Positions 9,331 to 19,934 of a DNA stretch of 64,000 nucleotides are shown here, one piece after another. Below the pieces are notes generated by a model, which did no database searches, was not told the DNA's origin, and was given only the letters and a program-made list of their open reading frames with translations. This stretch comes from Berberis thunbergii (Eukaryota; Streptophyta; Magnoliopsida; Ranunculales; Berberidaceae): assembly GCA_003290165.1 (NCBI GenBank), contig QNQO01009183.1:62001-126000 (forward strand). The letters are read 5' to 3'. How positions within the stretch are numbered: the first letter of the stretch is position 1; every line of letters starts with the position of its first letter. Both the position numbers and the translations under genes were made by a program.

Positions 9331-11185
9331 AGTAAGGACAAAACATTGAATCCAAACAATTGGTCGAAAATTAGACTTGCACATTTCCTAAGAAATTCAA
9401 AAGCTATAACCAAGAATTTCCATGATTTTTCTCAATTTTTGGGTTTTGATCTTATCTCCCATCATTTCTATTATACCTTTCATGATTTTAAAAATAACAT
9501 TAAAAAATTGAATCCAAACAACTGTCAGAAAATAGAATTACACATTTAACAAAATTTCAAAGCCTATAACCGACAATTTTAGTAGTTTTTTCTAATTTTT
9601 CAAATTTTTTGGTTTTCATTTTGTCTCCCTAATCTCTCATCATTTCTATTATTCTTTTCATGATTTTAAAGTAAACACAAAATATAAAATCCAAACAACG
9701 GTCGGAAAATACACTTTCTTATCTTCACAATATTTTCAAGGCTATAGCCACAAATTTCAGTGGTTTTTCTTAATTTTTTGATCTTGTCTCCCGAATCTCT
9801 CATCCTTTCTATTATCATTTTAATGATTTTAAAGTAAACACAAAATTGAATCCAAATTCCAAACAATGGTCAGAAAATTTAATTACATATTTTTACAAAA
9901 TTTCAAGCATATAACCCACAATTTCAATTGTTTTTCTCTATTTTTAATTTTTTTGATTCTTATCTTGTCTCCCCAATCTCTCATTGTTTATATTACCCTT
10001 TTCACGATTACAAAGTAAAGAAAAAATATTTAATCCAAACAATGGGTCGGAAAATAGGCTTGCACATTTCCTAAAAAAATTCAAAGGCTATAACCAACAA
10101 TTTCAGTGGTTTTTTCTCAATTTATTGGGTTTTGATAATCTCTCATCATTCTATTATACTTTCATGATTTTAAAATAAATACAAAAAATTGAATCCAAAT
10201 AGCGGTTAGAACATAAAATTACAAATTTCTACAAAATTTCATAGCTTATAACCCACAATTTCAGTGGTTTTTCTTAATTTTTTATTTTTTGGGCTTTTCA
10301 TCTCGTGTCCCTAATCTCTTAACCTTTCGATTATCCTTTTCATGTTTAATGTAAACAAAAAAAATTTGAATCCAAACAAGGGTCAGAAAATAGAATGACA
10401 CATTTCCACAAAATTCAAATCCTATAACCCACAATTTCAGTGGGTTTTTTTTTTAATTTTTTTTTTTATCAATTTTTAATTTTTTTGGATTTTGATCTTG
10501 TCTCCTCAATTCTCATCCTTTATATTATCTTTTTCATTATTATTACGTAAACAAAAAACATTGAATCCAAACAATGGGTCGGAAAATAGACTTGTACAGT
10601 TCCACAAATATTTAAAGGCTATAACAAAAATCTCAATGGTTTTTCTCAAATTTTAATGTTGTGGGTTTTGATCTTGTCTCCCTAATCTGCTATCCTTTCG
10701 ATGATCATTTTCGTGATTTTAAAGTAAACACGAAAAATTAAGTTCAAACAATTGACAGAAAATATAATTTGAAATTTCCGCAAAATTTCAAAGCTTATAT
10801 AACCCACAATTTTAGTGGGTTTTCTCAATTTTTAATATTTTAGGCTTTTCATCTTGTCTCCCTACTCTCCCAACCTTTCTATTATCCTCTTCATGATTTT
10901 AAATTAAACACAAAACATTGAATCCAAACGATGGGTTGGAAAATCAACTTGCCCATTTTCACAATATTTCAAAGGCTATAACCAACAATTTCATTGGTTT
11001 TTCTCAATTTTTAATTTTTTCAGTTTTGATCTTGTCACCCTAATCACTCATTCTTTCTATTATCATTTTCATGACTATAAAGTAAACACAAAAATTGAAT
11101 CCAAATTCCAAATAATGGTCAAAATATAATTACACAATTTTACGAAATTTCAAAGCATATAACCACAATTTCAGCGAAAATAATT
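9331..11185. repeat. Tandem array of a ~175-bp repeat (about 11 copies)
   Basis: Each monomer runs roughly through ttgatcttgtctccctaat, cttttcatgattttaaagta, ttgaatccaaacaatgg, and caatttcagtggtttttctc. The ttgaatccaaa block recurs near 9349, 9508, 9685, 9846, 10030, 10189, 10366, 10561, 10740, 10918 and 11095, a spacing of 154-195 bp. Monomers are diverged from each other by substitutions and small indels. No coding potential. Small ORFs in this array are accidental. Confidence 0.9.
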
Positions 11186-12960
11186 AAGAAACCTCTTAAC
11201 CTTGAGAACTCTAGTATAAGTGGGCGAGAATTAGAGCTCTGAGGCGATTTAGAGGGGCACTTTGGGTATAAGATTTTACTTTATGATCTTTAGATCCTAG
11301 CCGTCCCAAGATTGTTGGAGTGAATCGGAGCCATTGAGCATAGTCGCGGCTCGGGATTTACCTAGTTTTCCCAGCCGCTTTTGACCGGCGGTGCTAGGTC
11401 GCCAAGGTTTTTGTGCCGCCTAGAGGCGCTGCACTCCGACACGCAGACACGATACAGCCGCCTCCCTACAAATCGCTGTCGTTACGGCCGTGATTGTTTG
11501 TGTTGCTGCTGTTTGTGTGGTGGGCTGATCCTGTTGGTTGTGAGAAGGATCTGCAAGGGTATGAGTCTGTGACGCATTGTTTTGCTACCCTTCATTGTAG
11601 CCGATACGTTACAGCCGCCGACACGCTACTGTTGCTGTGTGTTGTTTTGTGCTGATTTTATTGACGCTTAAAAAAGAACAAGTAGTCCTCTGGATGTGAT
11701 GGCGGAGCCTCCAGCCGCCATCCCTCCCCCACGGCGGGAGGACCTAGTAATAGATCGGCTAAGCCCTCTTTCGCACAGATTTTGGGTAAAATTTTGGTGG
11801 ACGAAGTTGCGGAGACTCAGGTAGAAGGAACTTGTTTCCCTAAAGAGGGAGCACCAGCAATCAGACTTACGGCAAAGGATGAAGTACGGGGAGAGGAGTT
11901 CATGGAAAAACATGTGATAGTTTTAAAATTCTCTAGTTACCGACCAACTTTGGAAGATATCCGAGATTCGATTCACAGGACTTGGGGAATTCTAGGCGAT
12001 TTTTCGTTTGGTTTACTTAATCAACGGCATGTGTTAGTCTGCCTTCAATCTGAGGTGGAAGCAAAGAAAGTCTTGTCGCGAGATTCCTTCATGATTCGTG
12101 GAGTTCGGTTCAAAGCTTTTCATTGGCATGATGGCTTCAGTTTGAAGGAGGACCCGATCTCGGTGCCATGGTGGGTTGAGCTGCCTAACTAACCTTTGCA
12201 CTTATTCCATCCCCTTATTTTAAAAGCAATTGTGAATTCTTTTGGTGGATTTCTGTGGATGGATGATCATACTAGATGCCTCTTGTGCCCGGGCTTTGCC
12301 CGTGTTTACGTGGAGATGACTTTGGCGAAAAAATTACCAACTAGAGTTTGGATTGATAGGGCTAATAATAGAGGTTTCTGGCAGAAGATCGAATATCCAG
12401 GCTTCAAATACTGTGATTTTTGTTCCTTGATAGGGCATCATGAGGAGTTTTGTCGAAAAAATCTAGGCCTTAAGGGCGGGGGGAGAGTTTCTGATCTAGG
12501 TAAAGCAGAGAATGCGGTCAAGCCAAAAGCCGGAACCAATACTGTCAAACAACAATATGTACCAGTAACCAAAAAAGACAAACTACCCATCCCAGATGTG
12601 GATACGAGTGGTGTTAAAACTGACAAGGGTGCGGAGATTACCGAGGAAGCTGGGGATAAGAGGTCAGTGGCCATTAATCCGGTAAAGGTGGTGTTGTCAA
12701 ACAAATTTGAGTCACTTACATAGAATATCGATGATGATGCAGATGCTCAAGCAGATAAGCAGCTAGTGGATAAGACAATGGCTCATGCCAGTGCCGAGGT
12801 TGTGCCAGAATCAACGGAGGATTGCCTCCTGGAGGCGGGGTATACAATTTCGGAGATTGAGAAAGTTATTGGACACAAAGCACAACTGTTACTACAGGAG
12901 GATGTCGTCGATTCAGGGGACAACAAAAATACCAACTACCTGGCAAACACTCAACCGCTT
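11186..12960 (+). pseudogene. LINE-B: 5' part of the LINE family, broken ORF1
   Basis: Starts with a 5' UTR like LINE-C (gagctctgaggcgattta... ggcactttgggta). ORF1 starts at ATG 11699. There is a frameshift at ~11730-11760, a stop at 12190 (CCTAACTAACC) and a stop TAG at 12721. Despite this the DUF4283 blocks (VIVLKFSSYRPTLEDIRDSI, RHVLVCLQSE) and knuckle CDFCSLIGHHEEFC are clear, and DCLLEAGYTISEIEKVIGH follows at ~12820-12880. Similarity ends near 12920-12960, where a different LINE ORF1 in the opposite orientation begins. No ORF2 is attached. Confidence 0.8.
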
Positions 12961-14650
12961 GCCAATCGACTTCTTTTCCACCATCATGGAATTAGTAGCA
13001 GTCCTAACCGTATCTTCCTGAAGCTTTGCTTGAAAAGCTCTTTCAATGTCAATAGGAGAATATCCTGCATCTCTACAATCAGCCATAAACTTGGAAATCA
13101 AATTTTTCTTCGAACTAGACAAGGAAACTTCTTCCTGCTCCGAAACATCAGTAATTGCTTTTGTCAAAACTGAACCAACCAAGACCTTGTTTGATGGCAT
13201 TGGAGATTGTTCAACACCGACCTCGACATTAACCAGTCCCACTTCTTTATCAACAGGAACAAGCCTGGCAATGCTGCTCAACTTGTTTCCATTCCTGGCT
13301 ATTGTTTCTCCTTCCAAACTGGGAAATTTATCAATATCTTTGATACCCTGACCTTCTAAATTCTGCTCCAGGTTCACTATCGAATTAAAAACCATATTAC
13401 CATTGCCAAAACCGTCAACATCTTGCTGATCCAAACATGCTAAAACTTAAAAAGAATTGTTCAAAGTAGTGCTTCTGGTGCCTACTTTCTTAGAGCCGCC
13501 ACCGATTCCTACACCTCCTACTTGCTTACCACTTGGACCAACCACATTTGATCTCACATCTCCTATGCCAGCAGCGCTGTTAGATTTCTTATTGACTATT
13601 TTGTAGACTTGCTTCATTTCTTTGCCCTTCGGAAGTGCACCCAACTCCTTCTCCTTAACGGTTGGTTTTTCGTGGAATCCTCTTTCAACTTATTCATATC
13701 AATTTATCATTTTCCTTATGTTTAGCCTTTTGAATCCCCAATCTTTTCCTACATGCTTGAAAAGTATGCCCAATCATGGCGCAATTTGTCCAGTATTTGA
13801 AACTAGGATAAACAATATTTTGCCAAAAACCTGTGGAACCAGAAAACTCCAACCATATTTTATTAGGGAGTTCCTCTGATAAATCCATCTCCACACATAA
13901 TCTTGCCGCCTCGGGTCTAGTGAAACACAATGTGCTATCGTCAACTCTAAGGAAAGATTCAATGGAGTCACCTACTTCCTTTAAAAATAATAGATGGAAA
14001 AATTGTAAAGGCAAATAAGGTAAATCCACCCACAATAGGGCTAGCAACGGATCTTCCTTAAGGCTAAAACCTTGATGCCAACAGAACGCTTTGAATCTAA
14101 CTCCTCGAATCATGAAAGCGTCCCGCGACAAAACCTTGTTGACTTCATATTCAGATTGAAATCTAACAATAACATGCCTTGGATCGAATAAACCCATAGT
14201 AAACTCCCCTAAAACACCCCATGACCTATTAATGGATTCTCGGATAGCTTCGAGAGAAGGCCTATAGCTAGAGAACTTAAGCACAATAATAAAAGATTCC
14301 ACATACCTCTCACATCGTTTGGCCTCTGAGATATTCATAGATAGTGTCGGGCATCCATCCTTGCGAAAAGGGTTGTCTTTCATTGGTTCCCCTGCAATAA
14401 CACCTTTCTTCACTATTCCCAATGCTTGAAGAAAACTTTTTGGAGGCTTGCCATCAACGATCGAGGTGCCTCCATCCCCAACCGTTTGCTCATCTACCTT
14501 GGCGGCTTGAGGAGCCGCCATGAACAAGATGAGAGGCCCTAGATTGGACGATCCAGATTGGAAGATCAATAAGAACTAACGATCAAGATCTATTTTTAAT
14601 AAAAAAGGACCATAATACCCTGGTGCTTCAAAATCGCCAAACATAGAGCC
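12913..14650 (-). pseudogene. LINE-E: diverged LINE ORF1 in opposite orientation
   Basis: From ATG 14521 (MAAPQAAK) the minus strand encodes a DUF4283 ORF1 that is clearly related to, but distinct from, LINE-A to D (FIIVLKFSSYRPSLEAIRES, VIVRFQSEYEVNKVLSRDAF). Its zinc knuckle reads YWTNCAMIGHTFQAC, so the first cysteine is replaced by Trp and the knuckle is probably dead. Frames break at ~13690 and ~13440. The last piece (13434-12913) carries the motif CRDAGYSPIDIERAFQ. The 5' UTR seems to reach ~14650. There is no poly(A) or ORF2, since the element is cut off at the junction with LINE-B. Confidence 0.75.
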
Positions 14651-15089
14651 TTTTTTTTCCCTTCCAACATGTGAGAAGCATGCAAGGGTAAGTCCATCAT
14701 TTTCTATATACTTTTCATGATTTTAAAGCAAACACAAAAAATTGAATCCAAACAATGGTCAGAACATAAAATTATAAATTTACACAAAATTTCAAAGCCT
14801 ATAATCCACAATTTCAGTGGTTTTTCTTAAATTTTAATTTTTTGGGGCTTTTCATCATGTTTCCCTAATCTCTTAACCTTTATATTATCCTTTTCATGAT
14901 TTTAAAGTGAACACAAAAATTGAATCCAAATAATAGTAAAAAAATAGAATTACACATTTCCACAAAATTTCAAATCCTATAACCCACAATTTCAGTATTT
15001 TTTTTCCTCAATTTTTAAAATTTTGGATTTTGATCGTCTCCTCAATGTCTCAACCTTTATATTATCCTTTTCACAATTATATTATCCAT
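14651..15089. repeat. Block of the ~175-bp tandem repeat (2-3 copies)
   Basis: From ~14690 on this is the same repeat as at 9331-11185 (ttcatgattttaaagcaaac, ttgaatccaaacaatggtca, cacaatttcagtggtttttc). It ends near 15085, where LINE-derived sequence starts. Confidence 0.8.
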
Positions 15090-16975
15090 TGGCACGTGGT
15101 CTTTTTACAGATAGATTACGTGGTGAGGCCCATGAGGAGGACACGTGTATATGGGTTCCAAATCGGAATGGGCTTTTGATCTCTTCAGTCGGCCCATGAA
15201 CTGTTACGGCGACATGGGAAGGTTAACGCCTTAAGTCAAATGCTTTGGCATGACATTCTTCCTTCTAGAATATCAATTTTTGTTTGGAAACTACTCCGTA
15301 GAGGGGTGCCAGTGGATGGGGAATTATACAGATGCGGTTTGAGTTTGGCCTCTAGATGTCGTTGTTGCAGCTTGCCAAAGAGTGAATCTTTGAATCATCT
15401 CTTTCTAGACGGCAAATTGGCGATGCAAGTGTGGAGTCACTTTGAACGGATTTTTGACGTGCACATAAGGCGACCAACAGAAACCAACAGAAATATCTAC
15501 GGTGCTAGTAATTTGGTTCAAGCGAGTCAAACACAATTCGCAAACTGATGTGTTATTCCTTCTTACCCCTATGTTTATTTTATGGGAAATTTGGAAACAA
15601 AGATGTAAATGTGTCTATGAAGCTGCTTCCCCAAATCCTGCTTTGGTGATTCTGAATATTAGGCGTCTTCTGCGATTAGCAAATAATTTCAAGCAAGTTT
15701 GCAGTAACAAGGCCCCCCTGCGGGCTTTGGGGTTACATGTTCTCCCATCTCGAAGGAAGTTAGTCAGAATTGTTTTTTGAATCCCTCCCTCGGCAGATTT
15801 TGTTGCTCTTAATGTGGATGGGTCCTCCCGCAAGAACAAGGCGTCTGGAGGTGTGATCATTAGAGACTCTAGGGGTTTCTGTGTTGTGGGAAAACAACTA
15901 TTCTTTGGGGCAAGATCCAACAATAAAGCGGAATTTTGGCTCTAGCTGAGGGCATCCGCCTTTGTCTCGCCTGGGGTTTCAAAAAGGTGGTAGTTCAAAC
16001 AGACTCAGAACTTGTTTGTGGTTGGCTTAAAGGAAATTTGAAAATCCCTTGGCACTTGGAGAATATCCCGAAAGAAATAAAGTTGTTGGCATCGACTATG
16101 ACGTTAAATTGCCACCATATCTATAGAGAGACTAATGCGGTGGCTGATGCATTAGCGGATAGCGCCCAACGAGACCATAGGACTGTTTTTTTCAATGGAA
16201 ATGATCTTCCTAGGCGAGTGGCAGGCTTGATAGTGCTTGACAGATTGCATACGGCGTACATTCGCCATGGGGAGGAGTAGAGCAGTATTCTTAGCGGCTC
16301 TTCCTAGTCTTGCGTACAGTGGACATGTTTTTGGCCCGGATGAGAGGATCATGTTGGGGCAGTTTGTGGGGTCGCCACAGTTTCAACTGGGACGAGGATG
16401 ATTTTGCGGAATGCGGACAGTCCTTGCGTTTTGCTGCTTGGAATCTGGCCCTGCAAAGGCTCTGTTTTGTGGCTCAATTTTGGACTGCAGGGGCGGTGAG
16501 GGTGATTCAGCTGCGAGGTCTACATTGCGCGCAAGAACGAGGTGCGCTCAGCCTGTTTTGCTCCATTAGCGAGGCTGGCCGGACTGCAAGAGCACTGCGC
16601 ACACAGGAGCTAATGCATTCAGCATGGTCCCTTGTTTTGCACGGTTTTTTTGGCACTGCAAGAGCGCTGAGGCGCGACGAGCAAGGACCTGCGAGGACAT
16701 GTCTTTGTTTGCACGGTGCCATTGGCGCTGCAGGAGCGAGGAGACGCGTCGAGCAGGTGGACGTTTTCTTTCGCCCTAGGCTTGTTAGGCAGTCTGGTGA
16801 TTGGTTTTTGGAGATTTTTAATTGGGCATCGTATTTGTTCCCATTTTGTGTTTTGATTTTCTACGGGTAAAGTCGTAATGCACCTCCGTCTCGATTGTAA
16901 ATCAATTTTTTGATAAGTAATAAAGGTTTGGCATCCCATAGTTTGCCCTTCCCACTGGAGGTTTAATTTAAAAAA
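15090..16975 (+). pseudogene. LINE 3' part: zf-RVT, RNase H, 3' UTR and poly(A)
   Basis: A 5'-truncated LINE in plus orientation. At 15240-15545 is the reverse-transcriptase zinc-binding domain (LWHDILPSRISIFVWKLLRR, then CGL, CRCC, ESLNHLFLDG). At ~15780-16275 is an RNase H domain of the RVT_3 type (LNVDGSSRK, GGVIIRDSRGF, NNKAEF, then ALAEGIRLCLAWG, VVVQTDSELV, RETNAVADALAD). Frameshifts lie near 15500-15540 and 15935. The RT core itself is missing. The 3' UTR (cgggtaaagtcgtaatg... ggaggttta) and A run at ~16970 match those of LINE-A and LINE-C, so this shows what the autonomous parent carried: an L1-clade LINE with C-terminal RNase H. Confidence 0.8.
16586..16801 (+). repeat. 72-bp tandem repeat within the LINE 3' region
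   Basis: Copies begin at gcaagagcactg (16586), gcaagagcgctg (16658) and gcaggagcgagg (16730), exactly 72 bp apart. A more diverged unit lies just upstream (~16530). Because 72 is a multiple of three, a 186-codon frame (16310-16870) stays open through it. It is composition-driven and I do not call it a gene. Confidence 0.7.
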
Positions 16976-19201
16976 AATAACAAAAAATATTGATCCGAAC
17001 AATGGGTAGGAAAATAGACTTTTACAGTGCAACAAAATTTTAAATGCTATAACCAACAATTTCAGTAGTTCTTCTCAATTTTTATTTTTATTTTTATTTT
17101 TTTGTGTTTTGATCTTGTCTTATTAATCTCTCATCCTTTCAATTATCATTTTCGTGATTTTAAAGTAAACATGAAAAATTGAATCCAAATAATGGTCAGA
17201 AAATAGAATTATACATTTCAACAAAATTTCAAAGCCTATAACCCGCAATTTCAATGGTTTTTCTTAATTTTTAATATTTTGGATTTTGATCATCTCCCCA
17301 ATCTCTCATCCTTTTCATGATTATAAAAGCAAATACAAAATATTGAATCCAAACAATGAGTTGGAAAATAGACTTGTATATATAGTTTCACAAAATTTTA
17401 AAGGCTATAACCAACAATTTCAGTAGTTTGTATTAAATTTTTAGTTTTTGGGGTTTTGATCTTGTTTCCTAATCTCTCATCCTTTCGAGTATCATTTTTG
17501 TGATTTTAAAGTAAACATAAAAAATTGAATTCAAACAATGGTCAGAAAATAAAATTACACATTTCCACAAATTTTCAAAGCTTATATAACCCAAAATTTC
17601 ATTGCTTTTTCTCAATTTTTAATTTTTTAAGCATTTCATCTTGTCTCCCTAATCTCTCAACCTTTCTATTATCTTTTTCATGATTTCAAAGTAAACACAA
17701 ATCATTGAATCTAAACAATGGGTCGAAAAAAAGACTTGCACATTTTAAAGGTTATACCAACAATTTCAATGTTTTTTTTCTCAATTTTTAATTTTGAGTT
17801 TTGATCTTGTCTCCCTAATCTCTAATCCATTTCATGATTTTAAAGTAAACATAAAAAATTGAATCCAAATTCCAAAGAATGGTCAGAAAATAGAATTACA
17901 CATTTTTTCACAAAATTTCAAAGCCTATATAACCCACAATTTCAGCGGTTTTTCTCTTCTTTTTTTTATTTTTTTATTTTGATCTTGTCTTCCAAATCTC
18001 TCATCCTTTTATATTACCTTTTTCACGATTATAAAGTAAACACAAAACATTGAATACAAAATGGCTCGGAATAAACTTGCACATTTTCACAAAAATGCAA
18101 AGGCATAACCAACAATTTTTGTGTTTTTTCTCAAATTTTAATTTTTGGGCTTTGATCTTATCTACCGAACCTCCCATCCGTTCTATTATATTTTTCATGA
18201 TTCTAAAGTAAACACAAAAAATTGAATCTAAACAATAGTCAGAAAATAGAATTACACATTTTCATAAAATCTCAAAGCCTATAACCCACAATTTCAGTGG
18301 GTTTTCTCAATTTTTTTTTATTTTTTGCTCTTTTCATCTTGTCTCTCTAAGCTTTCAACCTTTCTATTATCTTTTTTCACGATTTTAAAGTAAACACAAA
18401 AAATTGAATCCAAACAATGCTCAGAAAATTCAATTACGTATTTCCACAAAATTTCAAAGCCTATACAATTTCAGTGATTTTTTTCAAGTTTAAAATTTTT
18501 TGGATTTTGACCTTTTCGCCCCAATCTCTCATCCTTTATATTATCGTTTTCATGATTATAAAGTAAATACTAAAAATTGAATCCAAATTCAAGCAATGGT
18601 CCGAAAATAAAATTACACATTTTCACAAAATTGAACCCACAATTTCAGCGATTTTGTCAAATTTTAACTTTTTTGGATTTGATCTCGTCTCTCCCATCTC
18701 TCATCCTTTATATTACCCATTAATATTTCATGATTTTAAAGTAAACACAAAACATTGAATCCAAACAATGGATCGAAAAAAAGACTTGCACATTTTCACA
18801 AAAATTCGAAGGCTATAAACAACAATTTCAATGATTTTTCTCAATTTTTAAAATTTTTGGGTTTTGATCTAATCTCCCTAGTTTCCCATCCTTTCTATTA
18901 TACATTTCTTGGTTTTAAAGTAAGCAAACAATGATCAGAAAATAGAATTACACATTTTCACAAATTTTCAAATTTTAAAGTAAGCAAATTTTCACAATTT
19001 CGGTGGTTTTTATCAATTTTTTTTTTTTTTTTGAGCTTTTCATCTTGTCTCCCTAATCTTCCAACCTTTCTAATTTCTATTATCTTTTTCATGATTTAAA
19101 GTAAACACAAAAAATTGAATCCAAACAATGGTAAAAAAAATTGACTTGCATATTTTTACAATATTTCAAAGGCCATAAACTACAATTTCAATGGTTTTTC
19201 T
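16976..19201. repeat. Tandem array of the ~175-bp repeat (about 13 copies)
   Basis: The gaatcc(a/t)aa landmark recurs at about 16990, 17181, 17345, 17527, 17707, 17861, 18052, 18224, 18405, 18579, 18756 and 19108. The mean spacing is about 176 bp, with one monomer having lost the landmark. It is the same family as 9331-11185. It is interrupted at 19202 by an hAT element. Confidence 0.9.
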
Positions 19202-19934
19202 TAAGGGTGGGCATCCCATTCCCACGATCTTGATTTTGTCCCAATCTTGTCCTGTCTCGTCCCGATTTTTTCGAGTCCTATTGGGATTGATCAATCCCAC
19301 CCAGATCCTGTCATGTCCCGATCTAGAGTGGGATGGGATCGGGATAAAGATTTTCAATCCCGTCTCTTCTCAAACAATTTTTTTAATATTTAAAATGAAT
19401 TATGTAGTATGAAATTATGAAACTATTTTATTATTGTTTTATTTATTGGCATGACTATTTTATTCTCACAAGGATTCATGTAGCTTACCTAGATTAGCTC
19501 TGAGGCGGTTCTAAAGGGGAATTAGGTGGAAATTAGCTCTGAGGCGATTCTAAAGGGCATGTTGGGCATTTTATAAAAGTTTCGGATCCTTTCATCCTAG
19601 CCGCCCATCTTCCTGAGATTAAATCCCATCCTTCCATTACAGCGTTGGTTTTGGCCATCCCCAACCTCCGCCGCCAATTCATGGCCCCACTCACAGGCTT
19701 TGGCGTACAGACTTTGGCCCCACCATGCACAGCCGCCCCGACTGCGTTGGCGCACGGGAGACGTACGAGGTGAGCCGCCAGGTTACAATAGCCGTCAGCC
19801 GCCAGGTTTCGGTACGACCTCTACGGTACGACCTAGCTGTCAGCTGTCAGCCGCCACGACAGCCCTTGTTTCGCTCAGCCGCCGACACACACAATCTTTT
19901 TTTAAGCTGGATCCAGGACTGATTTTTGGATGTG

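Noticed and set aside
11186..14650. Twin-priming inversion of a single LINE
   Set aside because: The plus and minus ORF1 parts belong to different LINE lineages and overlap in the part of ORF1 they encode, so one element cannot be the source.
16310..16870. 186-codon ORF after the LINE RNase H domain
   Set aside because: It is held open by a 72-bp GC-rich tandem repeat in the LINE 3' region and shows no protein features.
9331..19201. Regularly spaced repeats resembling a CRISPR array
   Set aside because: The whole ~175-bp unit is repeated with no unique spacers, and the DNA is eukaryotic. It is a tandem repeat.
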